Of a stretch of 64,000 nt of DNA, positions 31,885 through 46,030 are shown piece after piece (within the stretch, counting starts at the first letter, position 1; every line of letters starts with the position of its first letter). This DNA comes from Urophycis tenuis (lineage: Eukaryota > Chordata > Actinopteri > Gadiformes > Phycidae). The notes beneath the pieces were generated by a model. That model was not told the DNA's origin and ran no database searches. It worked only from the letters and a program-made list of their open reading frames with translations. The stretch lies in contig JAXIVH010000001.1 of NCBI GenBank assembly GCA_036785325.1, positions 21,721,455 through 21,785,454 on the forward strand, given 5' to 3'. Both the position numbers and the translations under genes were made by a program.

Positions 31885-33613
31885 GTAGGACTTGTGTGCT
31901 ATTTTCTTTCCACAGCCAACAGAACACACATGAATCAGCTTATTATTTCGACGACCCGTGGGCAAATATAGTCATGCCATACGTCGTTGGAAAGCTTAGA
32001 TTTCCCCGCTTAAAATGAGCCCATCCGCCAGCAGTCTGGTTGATCACAGACTAAACTGCGTCAGGTTGACTGAAGTCTACCCAGCAGCTAAAAAAAAACC
32101 ATCAACGTTTCAATTAACATTAATCTTTCCTTACAGAACACAAATGAATTAGCTTAGTATTTCAACGGCCCTTTGGTGAATATAGTCTTGCCATACGCCA
32201 TTGAAAAGCTTAGATTTCCCTGCTCAAAATGAGCCCATCCGCAAGCAATGTGGTTGCTCACAGACAAAACTGCGTCAGGTTGACTGAAGTCTACCCAGCA
32301 GCTAAAAACATACCTTCAACGTTTCAATTAACATCAACCTTTCCTTACAGAACACAAATTAATTAGCTTAGTATTTCAACGGCCCTTTGGTGAATATAGT
32401 CTTGCCATACGCCGTTAAAAAGCTTAGATTTCCCCGCTTAAAATGAGCCCATCCGCCAGCAGTCTGGTTGATCACAGACTAAACTGCGTCAGGTTGACTG
32501 AAGTCTACCCAGCAGCTAAAAACATACCTTAAACGTTTCAATTAACATCAATCTTTCCTTACAGAAAACAAATTAATTAGCTTAGTATTTCAACGACCCG
32601 TGGGCAAATATAGTCATGCCATAGGTCGTTGGAAAGCTTAGATTTCCCCGCTTAAAATGAGCCCATCTCTGATCAATTTGGTTGCTCACAGACAAAACTG
32701 CTTCAGGTTGACTGAAGTCTACCCAGCAGCTAAAAACATACCTTAAACGTTTCAATTAACATAAATCTTTCCTTACAGAACACAAATTAATTAGCTTAGT
32801 ATTTCAACGGCCCTTTGGTGAATATAGTCTTGCCATACGCCGTTGAAAAGCTTAGATTTCCCCGCTTAAAATGAGCCCATCCGCCAGCAGTCTGGTTGAT
32901 CACAGACTAAACTGCGTCAGGTTGACTGAAGTCTACCCAGCAGCTAAAAACATACCTTAAACGTTTCAATTAACATCAATCTTTCCTTACAGAACACAAA
33001 TTAATTAGCTTAGTATTTCAACGACCCTTTGGTGACTATAGTCATGCCATACGCCGTTGGAAAGCTTAGATTTCCTCGCTTAAAATGAGCCCATCCCAAA
33101 GCAATTTGGTTGCTCAGAGACAAAACTGCGTCAGGTTGAATGAAGTCTACCCAGCAGCTAAAAACATACCTTTAACGTTTCAATTAACATCAATCTTTCC
33201 TTACAGAACACAAATTAATTATCTTAGTATTTCAACGACCCATGAGTCAATATAGTCGTGCCATACGCCCTTGGAAAGTTTAGATTTCCCCGCTTAAAAT
33301 GAGCCCATCCCCAAGCAATTTGGTTGCTCACAGACAAAACTGCGTCAGGTTGACTGAAGTCTACCCAGCAGCTAAAAACATACCTTCAACGTTTCAATTA
33401 AGATCAATCTTTCAATAAAGAACAGAAATTAATTAGCTTAGTATTTCAACGACCCATGACTCAATATAGTCTTGCCATACGCCGTTGGGAACCTTAGATT
33501 TCCCCGCTTAAAATGAGCCCATCCCCGAGCAATTTGGTTGCTCACAGACAAAACTGCGTCAGGTTGACTTAAGTCTACCCAGCAGCTAAAAACATACCTT
33601 CAACTTTTCAATT
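31885..33613 (-). repeat. 214-bp satellite array S8 (about 8 monomers)
   Basis: The first monomer carries the copy-7 markers CCATACGTCGTTGG and CAGCTAAAAAAAAACC. Duplicated in S10 with two monomers fewer. Confidence 0.93.
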
Positions 33614-33797
33614 CACGCGTTTTCTTTGTAATACGTGTAGCTATGATAAAGGACACATGTTTTGGCCTGTTTTATTATTCATAGTTGGCTTAACAGTAAT
33701 AGAATATTATTATATGCTACAAGTGACCAGACGTCCGAGATCAAAACTGGGAGCATAATCCCCGAGAAGGGGGAAAAAAAGGGTCAGCTATGTTTAA

Positions 33798-33859
33798 GTA
33801 TATATATATATATATGTGTATGTATATATGCGTGTGTGTGTGTGTATATATGCGCGCGC

Positions 33860-33908
<49 letters not shown>
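33798..33908. repeat. compound TA/TG microsatellite, cassette 10
   Basis: Same pattern as cassette 9, slightly shorter TG run. Confidence 0.9.
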
Positions 33909-33910
<2 letters not shown>

Positions 33911-33920
33911 AATCACTTAC

Positions 33921-34424
33921 TTGGAACGGCATGATCCCACATCGCTGTGAAGGGATGGCGTTAACCAGGTGGGCGTGCAACCCCTCGAGAGAGTTGCTGC
34001 CTCGCCGGCACTTGTACTTGTTCAGCCGGATGCCGTTCTTCACAACCACCTTCATAGAGACATACAGCTGTATGCCAGGGGGGTCCTGTAACACACAACC
34101 TATTGCAAGGTCCTCATTTATGCTGGTGTCATTTTGAAATGTTACCATATACAAGTTTGAATGGTTTTGACACACGATGACTGCAGAGACAGCTGCAGGA
34201 TGGCCCACGAAGCAGGACGGAGGGGGCCTGTGGCTGTGCGGGGAGGACCAGCGGTATGGGTGCTGCCGACACAGGGGGCGGGCGGGCCACAGGCTGACGC
34301 AGCAGGAGGCCTCGGCTGGAGGCGGGTGGGCGCAGGAGGCTTCGGCCGGGTGGAGGACGACAACGCAGTGGGCTGAACGGGCCGGTTGGTGGGAGTCACA
34401 GGCTCTGGCTCATCAACAAATAAT
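33921..34424 (-). pseudogene. gene cassette copy 10 (A+B only)
   Basis: Same protein reading as copy 9 in both parts. Its far flank has GACGACCTGTGGGC (T for C), a marker shared with copy 12, confirming that 10 and 12 are duplicates. Confidence 0.7.
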
Positions 34425-34577
34425 CTGGAAATATAAAATACACACGTGATCAGTATTGATATTGATATCTTTTATAAGAACACTGTTCATACTGTTTACA
34501 CTTTTTATACAACTGTTTATACAATGTCCATACTGTTTATTTATTAATGTTTATCACTGACAATAAAGTTGACTTGG

Positions 34578-37500
34578 TAGGACTTGTGTGCTATTTTCTT
34601 TCCACAGCCAACAGAACACACATGAATCAGCTTATTATTTCGACGACCTGTGGGCAAATATAGTCATGCCATACGTCGTTGGAAAGCTTAGATTTCCCCG
34701 CTTAAAATGAGCCCATCCGCCAGCATTCTGGTTGATCACAGACTAAACTGCGTCAGGTTGACTGAAGTCTACCCAGCAGCTAAAAAAAAACCATCAACGT
34801 TTCAATTAACATTAATCTTTCCTTACAGAACACAAATTAATTAGCTTAGTATTTCAACGGCCCTTTGGTGAATATAGTCTTGCCATACGCCATTGAAAAG
34901 CTTAGATTTCCCCGCTCAAAATGAGCCCATCCGCCAGCAGTCTGGTTGCTCACAGACAAAACTGCGTCAGGTTGACTGAAGTCTACCCAGCAGCTAAAAA
35001 CATACCTTCAACGTTTCAATTAACATCAATCTTTCCTTACAGATCACAAATTAATTAGCTTAGTTTTTCAACGACCAATGAGTCAATATAGTCTTGCCAT
35101 ACGCCGTTGGAAAGCTTAGATTTCCCCGCTCAAAAAGAGCCCATCCGCGAGCAATTTGGTTGCTCACAGACAAAACTGCGTCAGGTTGACTGAAGTCTAC
35201 CCAGCAGCTAAAAACATACCTTCAACGTTTCAATTAACATCAATCTTTCCTTACAGAACACAAATTAATTAGCTTAGTATTTCAACGACCCATGAGTCAA
35301 TATAGTCTTGCCATACGCCGTTAGAAAGCTTAGATTTCCCCGCTTAAAATGAGCCCATCCGCGAGCAGTCTGGTTGATCACAGACTAAACTGCGTCAGGT
35401 TGAATGAAGTCTACCCAGCAGCTAAAAACATACCTTTAACGTTTCAATTAACATCAATCTTTCCTTACAGAACACAAATTAATTAGCTTAGTATTTCAAA
35501 GGCCCTTTGGTGAATATAGTCTTGCCATACGCCGTTGAAAAGCTTAGATTTCCCCGCTTAAAATGAGCCCATCCACCAGCAGTCTGGTTGATCAGAGACT
35601 AAACTGCGTCAGGTTGACTGAAGTCTACCCAGCAGCTAAAAACATACCTTCAACGTTTCAATTAACATCAATCTTTCCTAACTGAACACAAATTAATTAG
35701 CTGAGTATTTCAACGACCCATGAGTCAATATAGTCTTGCCATACGCCGTTGGAAAGCTTCGATTTCCCCGCTCAAAAAGAGCCCATCCGCGAGCAATTTG
35801 GTTGCTCACAGACAAAACTGCGTCAGGTTGACTGAAGTCTACCCAGCAGCTAAAAACATACCTTCAACGTTTCAATTAACATCAATCTTTCCTTACAGAA
35901 CACAAATTAATTAGCTTAGTATTTCAACGACCCATGAGTCAATATAGTCTTGCCATACGCCGTTGGAAAGCTTAGATTTCCCCGCTTAAAATGAGCCCAT
36001 CCGCGAGCAGTCTGGTTGATCACAGACTAAACTGCGTCAGGTTGACTGAAGTCTACCCAGCAGCTAAAAACATACCTTTAACGTTTCAATTAACATCAAT
36101 CTTTCCTTACAGAACACAAATTAATTAGCTTAGTATTTCAAAGGCCCTTTGGTGAATATAGTCTTGCCATACGCCGTTGAAAAGCTTAGATTTCCCCGCT
36201 TAAAATGAGCCCATCCACCAGCAGTCTGGTTGATCAGAGACTAAACTGCGTCAGGTTGACTGAAGTCTACCCAGCAGCTAAAAACATACCTTCAACGTTT
36301 CAATTAACATCAATCTTTCCTAACTGAACACAAATTAATTAGCTGAGTATTTCAACGACCCATGAGTCAATATAGTCTTGCCATACGCCGTTGGAAAGCT
36401 TCGATTTCCCCGCTCAAAAAGAGCCCATCCGCGAGCAATTTGGTTGCTCACAGACAAAACTGCGTCAGGTTGACTGAAGTCTACCCAGCAGCTAAAAACA
36501 TACCTTCAACGTTTCAATTAACATCAATCTTTCCTTACAGAACACAAATTAATTAGCTTAGTATTTCAACGACCCATGAGTCAATATAGTCTTGCCATAC
36601 GCCGTTGGAAAGCTTAGATTTCCCCGCTTAAAATGAGCCCATCCGCGAGCAGTCTGGTTGATCACAGACTAAACTGCGTCAGGTTGACTGAAGTCTACCC
36701 AGCAGCTAAAAACATACCTTCAACGTTTCAATTAACATCAATCTTTCCTTACAGAACACAAATTAATTAGCTTAGTATTTCAACGACCCATGAGTCAATA
36801 TAGTCTTGCCATATGCCGTTGGAAAGCTTAGATTTCCCCGCTTAAAATGAGCCCATCCGCGAGCAGTCTGGTTGATCACAGACTAAACTGCGTCAGGTTG
36901 AATGAAGTCTACCCAGCAGCTAAAAACATACCTTTAACGTTTCAATTAACATCAATCTTTCCTTACAGAACACAAATTAATTAGCTTAGTATTTCAACGG
37001 CCCTTTGGTGAATATAGTCTTGCCATACGCCGTCGAAAAGCTTTGATTTCCCCGCTTAAAATGAGCCCATCCGCCAGCAGTCTGGTTGATCACAGACTAA
37101 ACTGCGTCAGGTTGAATGAAGTCTACCCAGCAGCTAAAAACATACCTTTAACGTTTCAATTAACATCAATCTTTCCTTACAGAACACAAATTAATTAGCT
37201 TAGTATTTCAACGGCCCTTTGGTGAATATAGTCTTGCCATACGCCGTTGAAAAGCTTAGATTTCCCCGCTTAGAATGAGCCCATCCGCCAGCAGTCTGGT
37301 TGATCACAGACTAAACTGCGTCAGGTTGACTGAAGTCTACCCAGCAGCTAAAAACATACCTTAAACGTTTCAATTAACATCAATCTTTCCTTACAGAACA
37401 CAAATTAATTAGCTTAGTATTTCAACGACCCTTTGGTGAATATAGTCTTGCCATACGCCGTTGGAAAGCTTAGATTTCCCCGCTTATAATGAGCCCATCC

Positions 37501-38655
37501 CCGAGCAATTTGGTTGCTCCCAGACTAAACTGCATCAGGTTGACTGAAGTCTACCCAGCAGCTAAAAACATACCTTCAACATTTCAATTAACATCAATCT
37601 TTCCTTACAGAACACAAATTAATTAGCTTAGTATTTCAACGACCCATGAGTCAATATAGTCTTGCCATACGCCGTTGGAAAGCTTAGATTTCCCCGCTTA
37701 AAATGAGCCCATCCGCGAGCAGTCTGGTTGATCACAGACTAAACTGCGTCAGGTTGAATGAAATCTACCCAGCAGCTAAAAACATACCTTTAATGTTTCA
37801 ATTAACATCAATCTTTCCTTACAGAACGCAAATTAATTAGCTTAGTATTTCAACGGCCCTTTGGTGAATATAGTCTTGCCATACGCCGTTGAAAAGCTTA
37901 GATTTCCCCGCTTAAAATGAGCCCATCCGGCAGCAGTCTGGTTGATCACAGACTAAACTGTGTCAGGTTGACTGAAGTCTACCCAGCAGCTAAAAACATA
38001 CCTTAAACGTTTCAATTAACATCAATCTTTCCTTACAGAACACAAATTAATTAGCTTAGTATTTCAACGACCCTTTGGTGACTATAGTCATGCCATACGC
38101 CGTTGGAAAGCTTAGATTTCCTCGCTTAAAATGAGCCCATCCCAAAGCAATTTGGTTGCTCAGAGACAAAACTGCATCAGGTTGACTGAAGTCTACCCAG
38201 CAGCTAAAAACATACCTTCAACGTTTCAATTAACATCAATCTTTCCTTACAGAACACAAATTAATTAGCTTAGTATTTCAACGGCCCTTTGGTGAATATA
38301 GTCTTGCCATACGCCGTTGAAAAGCTTAGATTTCCCCGCTTAAAATGAGCCCATCCCCGAGCAATTTGGTTGCTCACAGACAAAACTGTGTCAGGTTGAG
38401 TGAAGTCTACCCAGCAGCTAAAAACATACCTTCAACGTTTCAATTAACATCAATCTTTCCTTACAGAACACAAATTAATTATCTTAGTATTTCAACGACC
38501 CATGAGTCAATATAGTCGTGCCATACGCCGTTGGAAAGTTTAGATTTCCCCGCTTAAAATGAGCCCATCCCCAAGCAATTTGGTTGCTCACAGACAAAAC
38601 TGCGTCAGGTTGACTGAAGTCTACCCAGCAGCTAAAAACATACCTTCAACTTTTC
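34578..38655 (-). repeat. 214-bp satellite array S9 (about 19 monomers)
   Basis: Contains a three-monomer block repeated at 642 bp (35290-35930 and 35932-36572) with CTCAAAAAGAGCCC and CCTAACTGAACAC variants. From about 36550 it repeats 28810 onward at an offset of 7742 bp. Confidence 0.93.
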
Positions 38656-38845
38656 AATTCACGCGTTTTCTTTGTAATACGTGTAGCTATGATAAAGGAC
38701 ACATGTTTTGGCCTGTTTTATTATTCATAGTTGGCTTAACAGTAATAGAATATTATTATATGCTACAAGTGACCAGACGTCCGAGATCAAAACTGGGAGC
38801 ATAATCCCCGAGAAGGGGGAAAAAAAGGGTCAGCTATGTTTAAGT

Positions 38846-38905
38846 ATATATATATATATATGTGTATGTATATATGCGTGTGTGTGTGTGTATATATGCG
38901 CGCGC

Positions 38906-38950
<45 letters not shown>
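38846..38950. repeat. compound TA/TG microsatellite, cassette 11
   Basis: The TG run is 8 bp shorter than at cassette 9, explaining the change of duplication offset from 7742 to 7734. Confidence 0.9.
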
Positions 38951-38952
<2 letters not shown>

Positions 38953-38962
38953 AATCACTTAC

Positions 38963-39466
38963 TTGGAACGGCATGATCCCACATCGCTGTGAAGGGATGG
39001 CGTTAACCAGGTGGGCGTGCAACCCCTCGAGAGAGTTGCTGCCTCGCCGGCACTTGTACTTGTTCAGCCGGATGCCGTTCTTCACAACCACCTTCATAGA
39101 GACATACAGCTGTATGCCAGGGGGGTCCTGTAACACACAACCTATTGCAAGGTCCTCATTTATGCTGGTGTCATTTTGAAATGTTACCATATACAAGTTT
39201 GAATGGTTTTGACACACGATGACTGCAGAGACAGCTGCAGGATGGCCCACGAAGCAGGACGGAGGGGGCCTGTGGCTGTGCGGGGAGGACCAGCGGTATG
39301 GGTGCTGCCGACACAGGGGGCGGGCGGGCCACAGGCTGACGCAGCAGGAGGCCTCGGCTGGAGGCGGGTGGGCGCAGGAGGCTTCGGCCGGGTGGAGGAC
39401 GACAACGCAGTGGGCTGAACGGGCCGGTTGGTGGGAGTCACAGGCTCTGGCTCATCAACAAATAAT
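38963..39466 (-). pseudogene. gene cassette copy 11 (A+B only)
   Basis: Duplicate of copy 9, with the same flanking variants (CAAATGAATTAGC and CCCTGCTCAAAATG in the next array). Confidence 0.7.
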
Positions 39467-39619
39467 CTGGAAATATAAAATACACACGTGATCAGTATTG
39501 ATATTGATATCTTTTATAAGAACACTGTTCATACTGTTTACACTTTTTATACAACTGTTTATACAATGTCCATACTGTTTATTTATTAATGTTTATCACT
39601 GACAATAAAGTTGACTTGG

Positions 39620-41775
39620 TAGGACTTGTGTGCTATTTTCTTTCCACAGCCAACAGAACACACATGAATCAGCTTATTATTTCGACGACCCGTGGGCAAA
39701 TATAGTCATGCCATACGTCGTTGGAAAGCTTAGATTTCCCCGCTTAAAATGAGCCCATCCGCCAGCAGTCTGGTTGATCACAGACTAAACTGCGTCAGGT
39801 TGACTGAAGTCTACCCAGCAGCTAAAAAAAAACCATCAACGTTTCAATTAACATTAATCTTTCCTTACAGAACACAAATGAATTAGCTTAGTATTTCAAC
39901 GGCCCTTTGGTGAATATAGTCTTGCCATACGCCATTGAAAAGCTTAGATTTCCCTGCTCAAAATGAGCCCATCCGCAAGCAATGTGGTTGCTCACAGACA
40001 AAACTGCGTCAGGTTGACTGAAGTCTACCCAGCAGCTAAAAACATACCTTCAACGTTTCAATTAACATCAACCTTTCCTTACAGAACACAAATTAATTAG
40101 CTTAGTATTTCAACGGCCCTTTGGTGAATATAGTCTTGCCATACGCCGTTAAAAAGCTTAGATTTCCCCGCTTAAAATGAGCCCATCCGCCAGCAGTCTG
40201 GTTGATCACAGACTAAACTGCGTCAGGTTGAATGAAGTCTACCCAGCAGCTAAAAACATACCTTCAACGTTTCAATTAAGATCAATCTTTCCTTACAGAA
40301 CACAAATTAATTAGCTTAGTATTTCAACGACCCATGAATCAATATAGTCTTGCCATACGCCGTTGGGAACCTTAGATTTCCCCGCTTAAAATGAGCCCAT
40401 CCCCGAGCAATTTGGTTGCTCACAGACAAAACTGCGTCAGGTTGACTTAAGTCTACCCAGCAGCTAAAAACATACCTTTAACGTTTCAATTAACATCAAT
40501 CTTTCCTTACAGAACACAAATTAATTAGCTTAGTATTTCAACGGCCCTTTGGTGAATATAGTCTTGCCATACGCCGTTGAAAAGCGTAGATTTCCCCGCT
40601 TAAAATGAGCCCATCCGCCAGCAGTATGGTTGATCACAGACTAAACTGCGTCAGGTTGACTGAAGTCTACCCAGCAGCTAAAAACATACCTTAAACGTTT
40701 CAATTAACATCAATCTTTCCTTACAGAAAACAAATTAATTAGCTTAGTATTTCAACGACCCGTGGGCAAATATAGTCATGCCATAGGTCGTTGGAAAGCT
40801 TAGATTTCCCCGCTTAAAATGAGCCCATCTCTGATCAATTTGGTTGCTCACAGACAAAACTGCTTCAGGTTGACTGAAGTCTACCCAGCAGCTAAAAACA
40901 TACCTTAAACGTTTCAATTAACATAAATCTTTCCTTACAGAACACAAATTAATTAGCTTAGTATTTCAACGGCCCTTTGGTGAATATAGTCTTGCCATAC
41001 GCCGTTGAAAAGCTTAGATTTCCCCGCTTAAAATGAGCCCATCCGCCAGCAGTCTGGTTGATCACAGACTAAACTGCGTCAGGTTGACTGAAGTCTACCC
41101 AGCAGCTAAAAACATACCTTAAACGTTTCAATTAACATCAATCTTTCCTTACAGAACACAAATTAATTAGCTTAGTATTTCAACGACCCTTTGGTGACTA
41201 TAGTCATGCCATACGCCGTTGGAAAGCTTAGATTTCCTCGCTTAAAATGAGCCCATCCCAAAGCAATTTGGTTGCTCAGAGACAAAACTGCGTCAGGTTG
41301 AATGAAGTCTACCCAGCAGCTAAAAACATACCTTTAACGTTTCAATTAACATCAATCTTTCCTTACAGAACACAAATTAATTATCTTAGTATTTCAACGA
41401 CCCATGAGTCAATATAGTCGTGCCATACGCCCTTGGAAAGTTTAGATTTCCCCGCTTAAAATGAGCCCATCCCCAAGCAATTTGGTTGCTCACAGACAAA
41501 ACTGCGTCAGGTTGACTGAAGTCTACCCAGCAGCTAAAAACATACCTTCAACGTTTCAATTAAGATCAATCTTTCAATAAAGAACAGAAATTAATTAGCT
41601 TAGTATTTCAACGACCCATGACTCAATATAGTCTTGCCATACGCCGTTGGGAACCTTAGATTTCCCCGCTTAAAATGAGCCCATCCCCGAGCAATTTGGT
41701 TGCTCACAGACAAAACTGCGTCAGGTTGACTTAAGTCTACCCAGCAGCTAAAAACATACCTTCAACTTTTCAATT
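39620..41775 (-). repeat. 214-bp satellite array S10 (about 10 monomers)
   Basis: Equals S8 plus a two-monomer (428-bp) insertion at about 40230-40660. After it the offset to the first copy is 8162 bp. Confidence 0.93.
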
Positions 41776-41959
41776 CACGCGTTTTCTTTGTAATACGTGT
41801 AGCTATGATAAAGGACACATGTTTTGGCCTGTTTTATTATTCATAGTTGGCTTAACAGTAATAGAATATTATTATATGCTACAAGTGACCAGACGTCCGA
41901 GATCAAAACTGGGAGCATAATCCCCGAGAAGGGGGAAAAAAAGGGTCAGCTATGTTTAA

Positions 41960-42021
41960 GTATATATATATATATATGTGTATGTATATATGCGTGTGTG
42001 TGTGTGTATATATGCGCGCGC

Positions 42022-42070
<49 letters not shown>
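41960..42070. repeat. compound TA/TG microsatellite, cassette 12
   Basis: Matches cassette 10. Confidence 0.9.
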
Positions 42071-42072
<2 letters not shown>

Positions 42073-42082
42073 AATCACTTAC

Positions 42083-42586
42083 TTGGAACGGCATGATCCC
42101 ACATCGCTGTGAAGGGATGGCGTTAACCAGGTGGGCGTGCAACCCCTCGAGAGAGTTGCTGCCTCGCCGGCACTTGTACTTGTTCAGCCGGATGCCGTTC
42201 TTCACAACCACCTTCATAGAGACATACAGCTGTATGCCAGGGGGGTCCTGTAACACACAACCTATTGCAAGGTCCTCATTTATGCTGGTGTCATTTTGAA
42301 ATGTTACCATATACAAGTTTGAATGGTTTTGACACACGATGACTGCAGAGACAGCTGCAGGATGGCCCACGAAGCAGGACGGAGGGGGCCTGTGGCTGTG
42401 CGGGGAGGACCAGCGGTATGGGTGCTGCCGACACAGGGGGCGGGCGGGCCACAGGCTGACGCAGCAGGAGGCCTCGGCTGGAGGCGGGTGGGCGCAGGAG
42501 GCTTCGGCCGGGTGGAGGACGACAACGCAGTGGGCTGAACGGGCCGGTTGGTGGGAGTCACAGGCTCTGGCTCATCAACAAATAAT
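42083..42586 (-). pseudogene. gene cassette copy 12 (A+B only)
   Basis: Duplicate of copy 10 at an 8162-bp offset, sharing the GACCTGTGGGC flank. Confidence 0.7.
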
Positions 42587-42739
42587 CTGGAAATATAAAA
42601 TACACACGTGATCAGTATTGATATTGATATCTTTTATAAGAACACTGTTCATACTGTTTACACTTTTTATACAACTGTTTATACAATGTCCATACTGTTT
42701 ATTTATTAATGTTTATCACTGACAATAAAGTTGACTTGG

Positions 42740-45700
42740 TAGGACTTGTGTGCTATTTTCTTTCCACAGCCAACAGAACACACATGAATCAGCTTATTAT
42801 TTCGACGACCTGTGGGCAAATATAGTCATGCCATACGTCGTTGGAAAGCTTAGATTTCCCCGCTTAAAATGAGCCCATCCGCCAGCATTCTGGTTGATCA
42901 CAGACTAAACTGCGTCAGGTTGACTGAAGTCTACCCAGCAGCTAAAAAAAAACCATCAACGTTTCAATTAACATTAATCTTTCCTTACAGAACACAAATT
43001 AATTAGCTTAGTATTTCAACGGCCCTTTGGTGAATATAGTCTTGCCATACGCCATTGAAAAGCTTAGATTTCCCCGCTCAAAATGAGCCCATCCGCCAGC
43101 AGTCTGGTTGCTCACAGACAAAACTGCCTCAGGTTGACTGAAGTCTACCCAGCAGCTAAAAACATACCTTCAACGTTTCAATTAACATCAATCTTTCCTT
43201 ACAGATCACAAATTAATTAGCTTAGTTTTTCAACGACCAATGAGTCAATATAGTCTTGCCATACGCAGTTGGAAAGCTTAGATTTCCCCGCTCAAAAAGA
43301 GCCCATCCGCGAGCAATTTGGTTGCTCACAGACAAAACTGCGTCAGGTTGACTGAAGTCTACCCAGCAGCTAAAAACATACCTTCAACGTTTCAATTAAC
43401 ATCAATCTTTCCTTACAGAACACAAATTAATTAGCTTAGTATTTCAACGACCCATGAGTCAATATAGTCTTGCCATACGCCGTTAGAAAGCTTAGATTTC
43501 CCCGCTTAAAATGAGCCCATCCGCGAGCAGTCTGGTTGATCACAGACTAAACTGCGTCAGGTTGAATGAAGTCTACCCAGCAGCTAAAAACATACCTTTA
43601 ACGTTTCAATTAACATCAATCTTTCCTTACAGAACACAAATTAATTAGCTTAGTATTTCAAAGGCCCTTTGGTGAATATAGTCTTGCCATACGCCGTTGA
43701 AAAGCTTAGATTTCCCCGCTTAAAATGAGCCCATCCACCAGCAGTCTGGTTGATCAGAGACTAAACTGCGTCAGGTTGACTGAAGTCTACCCAGCAGCTA
43801 AAAACATACCTTCAACGTTTCAATTAACATCAATCTTTCCTAACTGAACACAAATTAATTAGCTGAGTATTTCAACGACCCATGAGTCAATATAGTCTTG
43901 CCATACGCCGTTGGAAAGCTTCGATTTCCCCGCTCAAAAAGAGCCCATCCGCGAGCAATTTGGTTGCTCACAGACTAAACTGCGTCAGGTTGACTGAAGT
44001 CTACCCAGCAGCTAAAAACATACCTTCAACGTTTCAATTAAGATCAATCTTTCAATAAAGAACAGAAATTAATTAGCTTAGTATTTCAACGACCCATGAG
44101 TCAATATAGTCTTGCCATACGCCGTTAGAAAGCTTAGATTTCCCCGCTTAAAATGAGCCCATCCGCGAGCAGTCTGGTTGATCACAGACTAAACTGCGTC
44201 AGGTTGAATGAAGTCTACCCAGCAGCTAAAAACATACCTTTAACGTTTCAATTAACATCAATCTTTCCTAACTGAACACAAATTAATTAGCTGAGTATTT
44301 CAACGACCCATGAGTCAATATAGTCTTGCCATACGCCGTTGGAAAGCTTCGATTTCCCCGCTCAAAAAGAGCCCATCCGCGAGCAATTTGGTTGCTCACA
44401 GACAAAACTGCGTCAGGTTGACTGAAGTCTACCCAGCAGCTAAAAACATACCTTCAACGTTTAAATTAACATCAATCTTTCCTTACAGAACACAAATTAA
44501 TTAGCTTATTATTTCGACGACCCGTGGGCAAATATAGTCATGCCATACGTCGTTGGAAAGCTTAGATTTCCCCGCTTAAAATGAGCCCATCCGCCAGCAG
44601 TCTGGTTGATCACAGACTAAACTGCGTCAGGTTGACTGAAGTCTACCCAGCAGCTAAAAACATACCTTCAACGTTTCAATTAAAATCAATCTTTCCTTAC
44701 AGAACACAAATTAATTAGCTTAGTTTTTCAACGACCCATGAGTCAATATAGTCTTGCCATACGCCGTTAGAAAGCTTAGATTTCCCCGCTTAAAATGAGC
44801 CCATCCGCCAGCAGTCTGGTTGATCAGAGACTAAACTGCGTCAGGTTGACTGAAGTCTACCCAGCAGCTAAAAACATACCTTCAACGTTTCAATTAACAT
44901 CAATCTTTCCTTACAGAACACAAATTAATTAGCTTAGTATTTCAACGACCCATGAGTCAATATAGTCTTGCCATACGCCGTTGGAAAGCTTAGATTTCCC
45001 CGCTTAAAATGAGCCTATCCGCGAGCAGTCTGGTTGATCACAGACTAAACTGCGTCAGGTTGAATGAAGTCTACCCAGCAGCTAAAAACATACCTTTAAC
45101 GTTTCAATTAACATCAATCTTTCCTTACAGAACACAAATTAATTAGCTTAGTATTTCAACGGCCCTTTGGTGAATATAGTCTTGCCATACGCCATTGAAA
45201 AGCTTAGATTTCCCCGCTTAAAATGAGCCCATCCGCCAGCAGTCTGGTTGATAACAGACTAAACTGCGTCAGGTTGACTGAAGTCTACCCAGCAGCTAAA
45301 AACATACCTTCAACGTTTCAATTAACATCAATCTTTCCTTACAGAACACAAATTAATTAGCTTAGTATTTCAACGACCCATGAGTCAATATAGTCTTGCC
45401 ATACGCCGTTAGAAAGCTTAGATTTCCCCGCTTAAAATGAGCCCATCCGCGAGCAGTCTGGTTGATCACAGACTAAACTGCGTCAGGTTGAATGAAGTCT
45501 ACCCAGCAGCTAAAAACATACCTTCAACGTTTCAATTAAGATCAATCTTTCAATAAAGAACAGAAATTAATTAGCTTAGTATTTCAACGACCCATGACTC
45601 AATATAGTCTTGCCATACGCCGTTGGGAACCTTAGATTTCCCCGCTTAAAATGAGCCCATCCCCGATCAATTTGGTTGCTCACAGACAAAACTGCGTCAG

Positions 45701-45745
45701 GTTGACTTAAGTCTACCCAGCAGCTAAAAACATACCTTCAACTTT
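42740..45745 (-). repeat. 214-bp satellite array S11 (about 14 monomers)
   Basis: The first half repeats the start of S9 until about 43960. The second half, from about 44310, starts the block that recurs at 53085 (offset 8775). Includes a monomer with the cassette-flank variant GACGACCCGTGGGC inside the array near 44515. Confidence 0.93.
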
Positions 45746-45936
45746 TCAATTCACGCGTTTTTTTTGTAATACGTGTAGCTATGATAAAGGACACATGTTT
45801 TGGCCTGTTTTATTATTCATAGTTGGCTTAACAGTAATAGAATATTATTATATGCTACAAGTGACCAGACGTCCGAGATCAAAACTGGGAGCATAATCCC
45901 CGAGAAGGGGGAAAAAAAGGGTCAGCTATGTTTAAG

Positions 45937-46017
45937 TATATATATATATATGTGTGTGTATATATGCGTGTGTGTGTGTGTATATATGCGCGCGCGCGCG
46001 TGTGTGTGTGTGTGTGT
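45937..46017. repeat. compound TA/TG microsatellite, cassette 13 (short)
   Basis: Shorter TG run and one extra CG pair compared with cassettes 9-12. Confidence 0.9.
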
Positions 46018-46030
46018 TTTAATCACTTAC

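Noticed and set aside
35720..35914. 64-codon frames inside the satellite (several copies)
   Set aside because: They are open only by chance of three monomer variants and consist entirely of satellite sequence.
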